Positions 38,663 to 49,644 of a stretch of 64,000 bases of DNA are shown here, one piece after another. How positions within the stretch are numbered: the first letter of the stretch is position 1; every line of letters starts with the position of its first letter. The notes beneath the pieces are model-generated. The model saw nothing but the letters and a program-made list of their open reading frames with translations. It did no database searches and was not told the origin of the DNA. Origin of the DNA: Caulobacteraceae bacterium. Its GTDB lineage: Bacteria > Pseudomonadota > Alphaproteobacteria > Caulobacterales > Caulobacteraceae. Location of the stretch: NCBI GenBank assembly GCA_030446805.1, contig JAUJMO010000001.1, positions 194,138-258,137 on the forward strand, given 5' to 3'. The translations under genes were made by a program, and so were the position numbers.

Positions 38663-39848
38663 CCGCCTGCTCGCCGATCCTGCCCTGCGCGCGCCGCTGC
38701 AGGGCAAGCGCGTGGCCTTGCTGGCCCACCCCGCCTCGGTGACGGCGAACCTGACCCACTCTCTCGATGCCCTGGCCGGCACGGGCGACATCCGCCTGTT
38801 CGCCGCCTTCGGCCCGCAGCACGGGATGCGGGGCGACAAACAGGACAACATGGTGGAGACGGAGGATTTCACCGATCCGCGTCACGGTATCCCCGTCTTC
38901 AGCCTTTATGGGGAGGTGCGCCGGCCGAGGGGCCAGTCGATGGGCACCTTCGACGTGATCCTGGTCGACATGCAGGACCTGGGCTGCCGCATCTACACCT
39001 TCATCACCACCCTGCTCTACGTGCTGGAGGCCGCCGCCCAGCATGGCAAGGCGGTGTGGGTCCTGGACCGTCCCAATCCCGCCGGTCGTCCGGTCGAGGG
39101 GCTGACGCTGCGGCCGGGCTGGGAAAGCTTCGTGGGCGCGGCGCCCATGCCCATGCGCCATGGCCTGACCTTGGGCGAACTGGGCCGCTGGTTCATCGAC
39201 CGATTCAAGCTCGATCTCGATTACCGGGTGATCGAGATGGAGGGCTGGCGGCCGGACGAGGCTCCTGGCTTCGGCTGGCCCATGGGCGAGCGCGCCTGGG
39301 TCAATCCCAGCCCCAATGCGCCGAACCTGTGGATGGCGCGCGCCTATGCAGGCACGGTGATGCTGGAGGGCGCGACGCTCTCCGAAGGCCGCGGCACCAC
39401 CCGCCCGCTGGAGCTGTTCGGCGCCCCGGACATCGACGCCCGTCGCATCATGACCGAGATGCAGGCGCTGGCGCCCCAGTGGCTGCAGGGCTGCCGCCTG
39501 CGCGACATCTGGTTCGAGCCCACCTTCCACAAGCACCACGGCAAGCTGTGCAACGGGGTGCAGATTCACGTGGAGGATCAGGCCTACGACCACGCGGCGT
39601 TCCAGCCCTGGCGGCTCCAAAGCCTGGCCTTCAAGGCGATCCGGCGTTTGTATCCCGACTACGACCTTTGGCGCGATTTCCCCTACGAGTACGAACTGGA
39701 GAAGCTGGCCATCGATGTGATCAACGGCGGCCCGGCGCTGCGCGAGTGGGTGGACGACCCCGCAGCCACCCCCGGCGACCTGGACGCCCTGACCACGCCG
39801 GACGAGCAGGCGTGGCGGGAGGAGATCCGGCCCTACCTGTTGTACTGA
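38646..39848 (+). CDS. NamZ-like exo-beta-N-acetylmuramidase (DUF1343)
   Basis: 400 residues. N-terminal Rossmann-like domain (GKRVALLAHPASVTANLTHSLDAL, FGPQHGMRGDKQDNM, GIPVFSLYGE, DLGCRIYTFITTLLYVLEAA) and C-terminal domain with LEGATLSEGRGTTRPLELFGAPDI and FEPTFHKHHGKLCNGVQIHV, as in the NamZ family (GH171), which frees terminal MurNAc from peptidoglycan fragments. No signal peptide is visible, so it would act in the cytosol on recycled fragments, unlike exported NamZ proteins. Confidence 0.85.
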   Translation: MNFGLDRLLADPALRAPLQGKRVALLAHPASVTANLTHSLDALAGTGDIRLFAAFGPQHGMRGDKQDNMVETEDFTDPRHGIPVFSLYGEVRRPRGQSMGTFDVILVDMQDLGCRIYTFITTLLYVLEAAAQHGKAVWVLDRPNPAGRPVEGLTLRPGWESFVGAAPMPMRHGLTLGELGRWFIDRFKLDLDYRVIEMEGWRPDEAPGFGWPMGERAWVNPSPNAPNLWMARAYAGTVMLEGATLSEGRGTTRPLELFGAPDIDARRIMTEMQALAPQWLQGCRLRDIWFEPTFHKHHGKLCNGVQIHVEDQAYDHAAFQPWRLQSLAFKAIRRLYPDYDLWRDFPYEYELEKLAIDVINGGPALREWVDDPAATPGDLDALTTPDEQAWREEIRPYLLY

Positions 39849-39852
39849 GCCG

Positions 39853-40512
39853 CTAGAGCACCTTGTCCGCGCTGGCCGCCATGCGCGCGTCCACATAGGC
39901 GCCCACCCGCGTCTCGATCGCGGCGACGTGCTCCAGGAAGAAGTGCGTGGCTCCGTCGACCAGCTGGTAGTCGATCACGATGCCCTTCTGCGTCCGGAGC
40001 TTGGCCACCACACGCTCCACCTCGTTGGGAGGGGTCACCGTGTCGGCGCCGCCGTGCAGGAACAGGCCCGAAGCCGGGCAGGGGGCGAGGAAACTGAAGT
40101 CATACATGTTGGTGGGCGGCGCGACCGAGACGAAGCCGTCCGTCTCCGGGCGCCGCATCAACAGCTGCATGCCGATAAAAGCGCCGAAGTCCCACCCGGC
40201 CACCCAGGTCTCGCTGGCGCCCGGGTTGGCGCCCTGCAGCCAGTCCAGCGCGGAGGCCGCGTCGGCCAGCTCGCCCAGCCCCATGTCGAACTCGCCCTGG
40301 CTCTTGCCCACGCCGCGGAAGTTGAAGGCCAGAGTGGCGAAGCCGCGCTGCATGAAGATGCGGTATAGCTGCACCACAGGCGGAAAGTTCATGCTGGCCC
40401 CGGCCTTGGGGTGGCCGTGCAGGATCAATGCAACGGGCGCGTTCGGGGTCTTGCCGGGCGAATAGCGACCCTCGATGCGGCCGGCCGCGCCGGGAAAAAT
40501 GACTTCAGGCAT
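39853..40512 (-). CDS. Alpha/beta hydrolase with Asp at the nucleophile position
   Basis: 219 residues of alpha/beta-hydrolase fold: HGHPKAGASMNFPP (oxyanion region), FATLAFNFRGVGKSQGEF, then the nucleophile elbow VAGWDFGAFIG, where aspartate D108 stands in place of the serine usual in this family (GxSxG). The acid D157 (HGGADTVTPP) and histidine H190 (DGATHFF) are in place. Aspartate nucleophiles occur in dehalogenases and epoxide hydrolases of the same fold; whether this one is active that way is open. The ATG at 40512 is the family start; the frame opens earlier at 40665. Divergent from the suf operon. Confidence 0.82.
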   Translation of the reverse strand: MPEVIFPGAAGRIEGRYSPGKTPNAPVALILHGHPKAGASMNFPPVVQLYRIFMQRGFATLAFNFRGVGKSQGEFDMGLGELADAASALDWLQGANPGASETWVAGWDFGAFIGMQLLMRRPETDGFVSVAPPTNMYDFSFLAPCPASGLFLHGGADTVTPPNEVERVVAKLRTQKGIVIDYQLVDGATHFFLEHVAAIETRVGAYVDARMAASADKVL

Positions 40513-40545
40513 GTGCGAACCTTGGGCGTAAATGAGGCCGAGTAG

Positions 40546-40574
40546 TTGATCGCGCTGCTGGGTTTTCCTATCTG
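40546..40574 (+). promoter_or_regulatory. Candidate promoter of the suf operon
   Basis: TTGATC (40546-40551) and TATCTG (40569-40574) are separated by 17 nt, about 78 nt before the iscR-like gene. An IscR-type repressor would be expected to bind here, but I see no site I can name with confidence. Confidence 0.35.
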
Positions 40575-40651
40575 GAGCCCAGTCGCGGTCAGCAACGGCC
40601 GGCGGCTCTAACATAGGCGCTCCAACGGCGGGCGTTTTTTCGGGACAGGTG

Positions 40652-41134
40652 ATGCAACTCGGCACCAGAGGTCGTTACGCCGTTATGGCCATGACCGATC
40701 TGGCCCGGGCGGAGGCCGAGGTCGGGGGCGCCTGTCGTCGGGCCGTGACCTTGGCCGATATCGCCGCCCGCCAGCAGATCAGCTTGAACTACCTGGAGCA
40801 GATCTTCGCCCGGCTGCGCCGTGAAGGTCTGGTGGTGAGCGCCCGCGGTCCCGGCGGGGGTTACCGCCTGGCGCGAGCGGCCGGGGACACCTGTGTGGCG
40901 GACATCATCCGGGCCGTGGACGAACCCATTCACGCGGTCCGTTGCGGCGCTGCAGCCCGTCAGGGCTGCATGGCCGGAGGCGCGACCTGCCTGACGCACG
41001 ACCTCTGGGACGCACTCGGCCGCACCATCCACGAGTTCCTGGCCGGCGTGTCCCTGGCCGATGTGATCGAGCGCCGGGTGGGGTCCCCCGCGCCTCGCGC
41101 CACCGAATCGGCCCCGGCCGAGGTGGCCGCGTGA
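40652..41134 (+). CDS. iscR: IscR/Rrf2-family Fe-S-responsive regulator of the suf operon
   Basis: 160 residues. Winged helix at the N-terminus (MQLGTRGRYAVMAMTDLA, then ISLNYLEQIFARLRREGLV and RGPGGGYRLAR) as in IscR. The cluster-binding region has C98, C106, C113 and H116 in the CLTHDLW context of IscR. Spacing between the first two pairs is longer than in E. coli IscR. Family knowledge: such proteins sense cellular Fe-S status and repress their own operon. Starts the suf operon; its TGA overlaps the next GTG (41131-41134). Confidence 0.9.
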   Translation: MQLGTRGRYAVMAMTDLARAEAEVGGACRRAVTLADIAARQQISLNYLEQIFARLRREGLVVSARGPGGGYRLARAAGDTCVADIIRAVDEPIHAVRCGAAARQGCMAGGATCLTHDLWDALGRTIHEFLAGVSLADVIERRVGSPAPRATESAPAEVAA

Positions 41135-42270
41135 GCGCCGTCTATCTGGACTGCAACGCGACGGCGCCCGTCCGCCCCGAGGCGGCGGAGGCGGTCGCCC
41201 GCGCGCTGATGAGCGCCGGCAACCCCAGCTCGGTGCACAAGGCCGGCCGCGGCGCCCGCGCGACCCTGGAGGCGGCCCGCGTGCAGGTCGCCGCCCTAGC
41301 GGGCGGCTCGCCCGCTCGAACCGTCTTCACGGGCGGCGGCACCGAGGCCAATGCGCTGGCCATTTCGAGCGCAGTGGCGGCGGGGTCTCGCCGGCTGTTG
41401 ATCTCCTCCTGCGAGCACGATTGCGTGCGCCATGCGGCCGCCGAATCCGGCGCCGCCCTCGAGATCTGGCCCGTGGACGCCGAAGGCCGCGCCGATCTCC
41501 GCTGGCTGACCGATCGGCTGAACCGGTGGGACTTGGCCGCCGACGGGCCGCCCTTCGCCGCGCTCATGCTGGCCAACAACGAGACCGGCGTGATTCAGCC
41601 CGTGCACGTGGCGTCCGGCGTTCTCCACGCATGGGGCGGCCGGCTGCACATCGACGCCGTTCAGGCCGCCGGCAAGATCCCGGTCGACATGACCGAGCTC
41701 GGGGCCGACACCCTGGCGCTCTCCGCCCACAAGCTGGGCGGCCCTCAGGGCGTGGGCGCCCTGATCTACGCTGCGGGCGTGCCCATCACCCGCGCCAGCC
41801 ACGGCGGCGGCCAGGAAAAGGGCTTGCGCGCCGGCACGGAGAATGTGCCAGGGGCCGCCGGTTTCGGCGCCGCGGCCGAAGCCGCTCGCCGCGGCCTCTC
41901 CAAGCTGGAGGCTCAATCCGAATGGCGCGACGAAGCCGCACGCCGCTTGGTCGCGACCGCCGACGTCACCATCTTGGGGGAGGCGTCGAAGCGCTTGCCG
42001 CAGACGCTCTGCTTCGCCGCCCCGGGCTTCGGGGCCGAGCGCCAGGTGATGGCGTTGGACCTTGAGGACGTCATGGTGGGCGCAGGCTCGGCCTGCTCCT
42101 CCGGCAAGATCGCGCCGTCGCACGTGCTCACCGCCATGGGGTTGGACGGGCTTGCCGGATCGGCCCTTCGCGTCAGCGGGGGCTGGAATACGACGCGGGC
42201 CGACTGGGCCCGCTTCACGGATGTTTGGCTGGACGCCTGGGCGCGCTGGAAAGCGCGTCGGGCGGCCTAG
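41131..42270 (+). CDS. Cysteine desulfurase, NifS/IscS type
   Basis: 379-residue class V aminotransferase-fold enzyme. PLP lysine in [11 protein letters not shown]; the long mobile loop with the catalytic cysteine, [15 protein letters not shown], marks group I (NifS/IscS-like). Substrate-binding histidine stretch [12 protein letters not shown] is present. It takes sulfur from cysteine for cluster building. A second, group II desulfurase (sufS) is in the same operon. GTG start coupled to the regulator gene. Confidence 0.93.
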   Translation: MSAVYLDCNATAPVRPEAAEAVARALMSAGNPSSVHKAGRGARATLEAARVQVAALAGGSPARTVFTGGGTEANALAISSAVAAGSRRLLISSCEHDCVRHAAAESGAALEIWPVDAEGRADLRWLTDRLNRWDLAADGPPFAALMLANNETGVIQPVHVASGVLHAWGGRLHIDAVQAAGKIPVDMTELGADTLALSAHKLGGPQGVGALIYAAGVPITRASHGGGQEKGLRAGTENVPGAAGFGAAAEAARRGLSKLEAQSEWRDEAARRLVATADVTILGEASKRLPQTLCFAAPGFGAERQVMALDLEDVMVGAGSACSSGKIAPSHVLTAMGLDGLAGSALRVSGGWNTTRADWARFTDVWLDAWARWKARRAA

Positions 42271-42280
42271 GGGTACTCAG

Positions 42281-43746
<1,466 letters not shown>

Positions 43747-43750
<4 letters not shown>

Positions 43751-44010
43751 GCGACAAGATAGAAGACCAGGTTGGTGAACTCATCTGGCCGCTGCTTGAG
43801 AGCCTCCGCTCTATGTCCACCGAGCACTACTTCCGAAGAGCAATCGCCGAATTTGCTCTTCGTGAGTTGGCGTGGGGCGCTGTCGAGCAACTTGATCTCA
43901 TAAACGAAGAGATCGCGGAGCACCTGGATATTCTCGCCTCAGCTCTCCGGACAACCAAAATCCGGCCATCCTCTGGAGAGGATCACCCTAACTCCGGGAG
44001 GGACGAGTGA
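43747..44010 (+). CDS. Unrecognised small protein inside the suf operon (1)
   Basis: 87 residues, acidic, predicted mostly helical ([31 protein letters not shown]). I do not recognise the family. The gene starts with GTG overlapping the sufB stop by 4 nt and ends overlapping the next small gene (TGATG). GC content is about 53-57% in the spans I counted against about 70% nearby, and its codons are more A/T-ended. SufB and sufC are usually adjacent, so this looks like an inserted gene that kept translational coupling. Confidence 0.6.
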
Positions 44011-44287
44011 TGGTTCATCCAGGTTTCGTGACGGAGTGGAATCAGCCGAGTCCGAATATCGGTGGTGCCGCTTGGGAGCTGCGACAGCATGGCTACCTGA
44101 CTTCGTTCATCAATCATAAAACAGCGATAATGATCGAGTACAGCGACGAGACGGGGGTGAGCTTCCCACCACTCCTCAAGCTGCTTCGGACTCTGATCTA
44201 CCCGACTGTCGGCAGCGTCCTGATCATCAGCAAGCGTAGTGGGAAGCATGGCGTCGTTAAACGAGGCCGAAAGTTCAAGTGGTCTTG

Positions 44288-44288
<1 letters not shown>
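44010..44288 (+). CDS. Unrecognised small protein inside the suf operon (2)
   Basis: 92 residues, basic at the C-terminus (SKRSGKHGVVKRGRKFKWS), with a hydrophobic strand TVGSVLIIS. Family not recognised. The ATG overlaps the stop of the preceding small gene and its own TGA overlaps the sufC ATG (TGATG at 44286-44290). One counted 60-nt stretch here is 47% GC, the lowest I found in the window. An acidic protein followed by a basic one in a coupled pair could form a complex, but that is inference only. Confidence 0.58.
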
Positions 44289-45036
<748 letters not shown>

Positions 45037-45037
<1 letters not shown>

Positions 45038-45384
45038 TGGCGCTGCGCGACCGTTACGTGGCGGAGGTGGCCAGGGCGTCGGAAGTCGAAGCGCCTCGCC
45101 GGAGCGCGCTCGACGAGCTGCGCACCTTCGCGGCCGGCCTGCCCGAAGAACTCCGGGCCATGGAGATCACGCCCTTCGAAGTGGAGCTGTTCGAGGAGGA
45201 ATCCGAGCTCCGGGTCGACACCGGCCCCTGCATGGTGATCGTCCGCGCGCAGCCCCACGGCGGGTTCCGGCTGGCGCATGAGGTTAAGTCGGCCGTCGAC
45301 TACACGGAGATCGAGACGCCTGGCGTCGACACCGTGGAGCGGCTGGAGGCCGAGATGGCGCGCATCCTGGCCGCGTTCCGATGA
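45037..45384 (+). CDS. Unrecognised 115-residue suf-operon protein
   Basis: 115 residues, GC-rich like the rest of the operon, with overlaps at both ends (TGATG with sufC, ATGA with sufD). Predicted alpha/beta: a helical first third (LRTFAAGLPEELRAM), then strands (FEVELFEEESELRVDTGPCMVIVRAQPHGGFRLAHEV) and a C-terminal helix (VERLEAEMARILAAF). I cannot name the family. Its composition and position suggest a long-standing member of this operon, unlike the two low-GC genes upstream. Confidence 0.68.
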
Positions 45385-46409
45385 GCCTTCATCCCAATCC
45401 GCTCCAGTTCGCCGCGGGCTTGACGCGCGGCGCCCCGCTGCCCTCGCGCCGGCACGAGGCTTGGAAATACTCCGACCTCCTGCGCGTCCTGCGCGAGCTG
45501 CCGCCCGGCTCGCCCGCCGCCGAGCCGAGCGGGCAGGGACCTTTCGCCGGTTTGGCCGATCTCGCGCTGGTGTTCGTCAACGGACGTGGGCCTGAGGCTG
45601 CGACCCTCGGCGGCGTCACGGCTGTACGCTTCATCTCCGATGCGACCGGCACGGCGCACGAGTCCCGCTTGCGCTTGCGCGTGCCCGAAGGCGTCTCGGC
45701 CACCCTGCTGGAGTCCTACGAGGGCCACGGCTCCGCCTATTTCGCCAACACCCTGCTCGAGATCGCTCTTGAGCCTGGCGCCCGCTTGGAACGCATCGTC
45801 CTGGCGGACGAGCCTGAGACCGCCGTCTCCGTCTCCACCGCCGACGTTCGTCTTTCGACCGGGGCGTCCTACGCCCAGACCGTGCTCACCTCCGGCGCGC
45901 GTCTGCAGCGCCTGGAGACCCACGTCCGCCACCCCGGCGCGGGCGCGGCCGTGCGCCTGGACGGCGTCTACGTCCTGGCGGGAGCCCGCCACGCCGACCT
46001 CACCACCGCGGTGGATCACGAAGGTGAGACCGGGACCACCTCTCAGCTCACCAAGGGGGCGGTCCGCGACACCGCCCGCGGAGTCTTCCAAGGCCGCATC
46101 ACCGTGCGCAAAGGCGCTGACGGCACCGACGCCCGCATGGGCCACCACGCCCTGATCCTCTCCGACCGCGCCGAGGTCGACGCCAAGCCCGAGCTCGAGA
46201 TCTGGGCCGACGACGTGTCCTGCGCCCACGGGAACACCGTCGGCTCCTTGGACCAGGACGCCCTTTTCTACGCCCGCGCCCGCGGCATGGACGAGGCCAC
46301 CGCCAAGGCGCTCCTGACCGAAGCCTTCCTGGGCGAGGTGCTCGATCGCATGGAGCACGACGGCGCGCGGGAGCTGGCGCGCGCCTGGCTGCAGGAGCGG
46401 CTCCAGTGA
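45381..46409 (+). CDS. sufD: Fe-S scaffold subunit SufD
   Basis: 342 residues, a little shorter than E. coli SufD. SufB/SufD beta-helix family: RHEAWKYSDLLRVLREL at the N-terminus, the TTAVDHEGETGTTSQLTKGAVRDTARGVFQGRI strand region, and the closing CAHGNTVGSLDQDALFYARARGMDEATAKALLTEAFLGEVLD. It pairs with SufB to bind iron and sulfur at their interface. Coupled to sufS by GTGA. Confidence 0.94.
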   Translation: MSLHPNPLQFAAGLTRGAPLPSRRHEAWKYSDLLRVLRELPPGSPAAEPSGQGPFAGLADLALVFVNGRGPEAATLGGVTAVRFISDATGTAHESRLRLRVPEGVSATLLESYEGHGSAYFANTLLEIALEPGARLERIVLADEPETAVSVSTADVRLSTGASYAQTVLTSGARLQRLETHVRHPGAGAAVRLDGVYVLAGARHADLTTAVDHEGETGTTSQLTKGAVRDTARGVFQGRITVRKGADGTDARMGHHALILSDRAEVDAKPELEIWADDVSCAHGNTVGSLDQDALFYARARGMDEATAKALLTEAFLGEVLDRMEHDGARELARAWLQERLQ

Positions 46410-47623
46410 GCTTCGACCCCTACGCCGCCCGGGCCGAGTTCCCGATCCTGTCGCGTCAGGTGAACGGCCGCCCTCTGGCCTATCTCGACAGCGCGGCCTC
46501 CGCGCAGAAGCCCCAGGCCGTGATCGACGCCATGGTTCGGACCATGACGCACAGCTACGCCAATGTGCACCGCGGCATCCACACGCTCGGCAACGAGGCA
46601 ACCGAAGCTTATGAGGGCGCCCGCGAGACCGTGGCCCGCTTCATCAAAGCCGCTGGTCCGCACGAGATCGTTTTCACCAAGGGCGCGACCGAGGCCATCA
46701 ATCTGGTCGCGTCGTCCTTCGGCCGCGATTTCCAACCCGGGGACGAGATCGTCCTGACCGAGATGGAGCACCACGCCAACCTGGTGCCCTGGCGCATGCT
46801 GGCCGAACGCACGGGTGCGGTGATCCGCTATGTTCCCGTCACGGAGGAGGGCGCGCTGGACCTCGCCGCCTTTCGCGCCCTGCTGAACCCGCGCACGCGG
46901 ATGGTGGCCGTGGTCCACATGTCCAATGTGCTGGGGACGGTGAACCCGGTCGCCGAGATGGCCGCCGCTGCCCGCGAGGTCGGCGCGGCCGTCCTGCTCG
47001 ACGGTTGCCAGGCCGCCGTCCACGCCGAGGTCGACGTCCAGGCGCTCGGCTGCGACTTCTACGCCTTTTCCGGCCACAAGCTCTACGGCCCCACGGGCAT
47101 CGGCGTCCTTTGGGGCAAGGCCGAGCGCTTGGAGGCCATGCCCCCCTACCAGGGCGGGGGCGAGATGATCGAGTCCGTCTCCCTTGAGCGCGTCACCTAT
47201 GGTCCGCCGCCCGGCCGCTTCGAAGCGGGCACCCCCCAGGTGATCGAAGCCGCCGGCCTGAAAGCCGCCATCGACTGGCTCCAGGCCCAGGATCGTTCCG
47301 CCATCGCCGCGCACGAACGGGCGCTCTACGACCACACCCTGGAGCGCCTGCGAGGCGCCAACGACATCCGCATCTTTGGCGAGGCGCCCGACAAGGGGGC
47401 CATCCTCTCCTTCGAGCTCCAGGGCGCCCACGCCCACGACGTGGCCCAGATCCTGGACCGGTACGGAGTGGCCGTCCGCGCCGGCACGCACTGCGCCGAG
47501 CCGCTCATGCACCGTTTCGGTGTGACCAGCACCGCGCGCGCCAGTTTCGCCCTATATAACACCCGGGAGGACGCCGACGCCTTTGTGGACGCCCTCGATA
47601 AAGCCCGGACCTTCTTCGCGTGA
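46406..47623 (+). CDS. sufS: Cysteine desulfurase SufS
   Basis: 405-residue group II desulfurase. PLP lysine in FYAFSGHKLYGPTGIGVLWG; catalytic cysteine in the short loop VRAGTHCAEPLMHRFGV; start FDPYAARAEFPILSRQVNGRPLAYLDSAASAQKP is typical SufS. No sufE or sufU gene follows, so the sulfur acceptor is elsewhere or is SufB itself. GTG starts coupled at both ends. Confidence 0.95.
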   Translation: MSFDPYAARAEFPILSRQVNGRPLAYLDSAASAQKPQAVIDAMVRTMTHSYANVHRGIHTLGNEATEAYEGARETVARFIKAAGPHEIVFTKGATEAINLVASSFGRDFQPGDEIVLTEMEHHANLVPWRMLAERTGAVIRYVPVTEEGALDLAAFRALLNPRTRMVAVVHMSNVLGTVNPVAEMAAAAREVGAAVLLDGCQAAVHAEVDVQALGCDFYAFSGHKLYGPTGIGVLWGKAERLEAMPPYQGGGEMIESVSLERVTYGPPPGRFEAGTPQVIEAAGLKAAIDWLQAQDRSAIAAHERALYDHTLERLRGANDIRIFGEAPDKGAILSFELQGAHAHDVAQILDRYGVAVRAGTHCAEPLMHRFGVTSTARASFALYNTREDADAFVDALDKARTFFA

Positions 47624-48030
47624 CCCTTGATACGGATAAAGCCGTCCCGATCGCTCCCGATCCCTTCGCGTTTCAGGCGGAGGAGCTGGCGCAGGCCGAA
47701 GCCTCGGCGCTGAGCCAGGCCGAACTGGACGAATTGACGGACAAGCTGATCGCCGCCTTCAAGAGCGTCTACGATCCCGAAATCCCCGTCGACATCTTCG
47801 AGTTGGGGTTGATCTACCGGGTCGACGTCAGCGACGATCGCGATGTGGTGGTGGACATGACGCTGACGGCCCCCGGCTGCCCCGTCGCCGGCGAGATGCC
47901 CGGCTGGGTGTCCGACGCGGTGGAGGGTGTGGAGGGCGTGCGCTCCGCGACCGTGAACCTCGTCTTCGAGCCGCCCTGGGATCAAACCAAGATGAGCGAC
48001 GAGGCCAAGCTCGCGCTGAACCTATTCTAA
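47620..48030 (+). CDS. sufT: SufT-type Fe-S maturation protein (MIP18/DUF59)
   Basis: 136 residues. The DUF59 core is KSVYDPEIPVDIFELGLIYRVDV with TAPGCPVAGEMPGWV holding the conserved cysteine. About 35 extra N-terminal residues precede the core. Family knowledge: SufT helps load clusters onto target proteins. GTG start overlaps sufS by 4 nt. Confidence 0.9.
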   Translation: MTLDTDKAVPIAPDPFAFQAEELAQAEASALSQAELDELTDKLIAAFKSVYDPEIPVDIFELGLIYRVDVSDDRDVVVDMTLTAPGCPVAGEMPGWVSDAVEGVEGVRSATVNLVFEPPWDQTKMSDEAKLALNLF

Positions 48031-48039
48031 GGAGGGGTC

Positions 48040-48450
48040 ATGGTCGCCGCCAATCCAACCATCGTCAGCCGCCCGCGCCGCCCCCGACCCAAGGTCGTCA
48101 CCCTCAGCGACGCCGCCGCCGAACGCGTCCGCACCATCATGGCCAGGCCTCGGGAGGGTGGGGCCGAGAAGTCCTACGCCGGCCTCCGCGTCGGTGTGAA
48201 GAACGGCGGCTGCGCCGGCCAGGAGTACGTCCTCGACTACGCAGAAACCGCCAACCCGCTGGACGAGGTCGTGGAGGACAAGGGCGTCCGTATCCTGATC
48301 GATCCCAAGGCCGTTCTGTTCCTGATCGGGACGGAGATCGACTACGAGACCACCAAGCTCGCCTCCAAGTTCGTTTTCCGCAATCCAAACGAAACCGACG
48401 CCTGCGGCTGCGGCGAGAGCGTGACCATCATCCCCGCCACCGGGGATTAG
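48040..48450 (+). CDS. sufA: A-type Fe-S carrier SufA
   Basis: 136 residues. The three cluster-ligand cysteines are present: one in NGGCAGQEYVLDYA and two in the C-terminal DACGCGESVTI. An AGGAGG ribosome binding site lies just before the ATG. Last gene of the suf operon; its TAG overlaps the plsC stop on the other strand. Confidence 0.95.
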   Translation: MVAANPTIVSRPRRPRPKVVTLSDAAAERVRTIMARPREGGAEKSYAGLRVGVKNGGCAGQEYVLDYAETANPLDEVVEDKGVRILIDPKAVLFLIGTEIDYETTKLASKFVFRNPNETDACGCGESVTIIPATGD

Positions 48451-49214
48451 GCGGGGGCCCCTTCCATCGGCGGCTCGCCCAAGACCGCCGGAGCGATCGG
48501 ACGGCCGGTCGCCTCCGCGACCAGTTCCGCGGTTCGCCCTTCGATCGCGCTCTCCAGCCGCGACATGAACTCCCCTCGAGCCAGCCCGGGCGGGATGGGC
48601 TCTAGGAATTCCAGCACCGCCGTCCCGGGCCGCTTCCTGAACTCAGTCCCGGGCCAGAACAGTCCAAGGTTCGTCGCCGCAGGGACTACGGGCAGCCCGA
48701 AGGTCCGGTACATGTGGAACGCTCCCGATCGGTACGGATAGCGCGTGCCCACCGGCGCCAGATGCCCTTCCGGATAGATCAGGATGCGCCGCCCCTCCGC
48801 GCGCACCCCGGCCGCTTCCACCATCAACGCTCGTTGGGAAGCGCGCCCGCCGGCCTGGTCCACGATGATGCACCCCAGCTTGCGCAGGATCAGGCCCACG
48901 CCGGGGTAGTTCTCCATGTGCGCTCCGATGACGAAGGCCAGGTCTTCGAACTGGGCGTACATGCAAAAGCCGTCGCCCCAGCTCTGGTGCTTGGCGGCGA
49001 TGAGGAAGGCGCCCTCTGGACGAAGCTGCGCGCCGCGCACCTCCAGCCGGATGCCGGCCAGGGTGCGCATGCACCACACCATGCGGCGCACATACCGCCC
49101 GATGACCCAGGTCGTGGGCCTCCGGCCGGGCAGGGCGGCCGCTCCAAGCGCCAGAAGGCCGTAGACGATGTTGAGCGCCCAATAGGCGATGACGAACGCC
49201 CAGCTCCGCAGCAC
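48447..49214 (-). CDS. plsC: 1-acyl-sn-glycerol-3-phosphate acyltransferase (PlsC family)
   Basis: 255 residues. N-terminal membrane helix (LRSWAFVIAYWALNIVYGLLALG), catalytic HX4D as KHQSWGD, and YPEGHLAP in place of the usual FPEGTR. Makes phosphatidic acid in the inner membrane. The start is taken as GTG at 49214 because GGAGG (49222-49226) lies 7 nt upstream; ATG codons at 49244 and 49256 are in frame but lack a ribosome binding site and overlap the divergent TfoX-like start. Confidence 0.87.
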   Translation of the reverse strand: MLRSWAFVIAYWALNIVYGLLALGAAALPGRRPTTWVIGRYVRRMVWCMRTLAGIRLEVRGAQLRPEGAFLIAAKHQSWGDGFCMYAQFEDLAFVIGAHMENYPGVGLILRKLGCIIVDQAGGRASQRALMVEAAGVRAEGRRILIYPEGHLAPVGTRYPYRSGAFHMYRTFGLPVVPAATNLGLFWPGTEFRKRPGTAVLEFLEPIPPGLARGEFMSRLESAIEGRTAELVAEATGRPIAPAVLGEPPMEGAPA

Positions 49215-49221
49215 CCGCTTT

Positions 49222-49226
49222 CCTCC
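49222..49226 (-). promoter_or_regulatory. Ribosome binding site deciding the plsC start
   Basis: Reads GGAGG on the minus strand, 7 nt before the GTG at 49214. Confidence 0.6.
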
Positions 49227-49254
49227 CTGGCCGCCCCGAGTCATGGGAGAAGCC

Positions 49255-49644
49255 ATGACGACCGACGCCTACGTCGAACATGTTCGCGACCTGCTGGCGA
49301 GCATACCCGATTTGCGCCTCCGCAAGATGTTCGGTGGGGCAGGGGTGTATAGCGGGTCGCGCATGTTCGCCCTCCTCGCCGCCGATCAGCTCTACATCAA
49401 GGCGGACGCGGCGAGCCGATCCCGGTTCGAGGCCGCGGTCTCCGCGCCGTTCACCTTTCAGGGGGCGGGCGGACGCACCACGGTCACCAGCTACTGGCCC
49501 CTTTCCCTCCCGGCCGAGGACGAACCGGAAGAGGTCGAGCGCTGGGCTCGACTGGGCCTCGAAGCCGCCGGCCGCGCGAGCAAGCCCATGCGGCCCAAGG
49601 CCGTCGCCCACCTAGATCTTGGTCCGGGACCCTGGGATGGTTGA
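49255..49644 (+). CDS. TfoX N-terminal-domain protein
   Basis: 129 residues. Matches the TfoX N-terminal domain: YVEHVRDLLASIPDLRLRKMFGGAGVYSGSRMFALLAADQLYIKAD, then FTFQGAGGRTTVTSYWPLPxE-like segment. The C-terminal TfoX domain is absent, as in many small homologues. TfoX/Sxy is a competence regulator in gammaproteobacteria; the role of single-domain versions is unknown. GGGAGA precedes the ATG. Overlaps the following gene by 8 nt. Confidence 0.85.
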   Translation: MTTDAYVEHVRDLLASIPDLRLRKMFGGAGVYSGSRMFALLAADQLYIKADAASRSRFEAAVSAPFTFQGAGGRTTVTSYWPLSLPAEDEPEEVERWARLGLEAAGRASKPMRPKAVAHLDLGPGPWDG

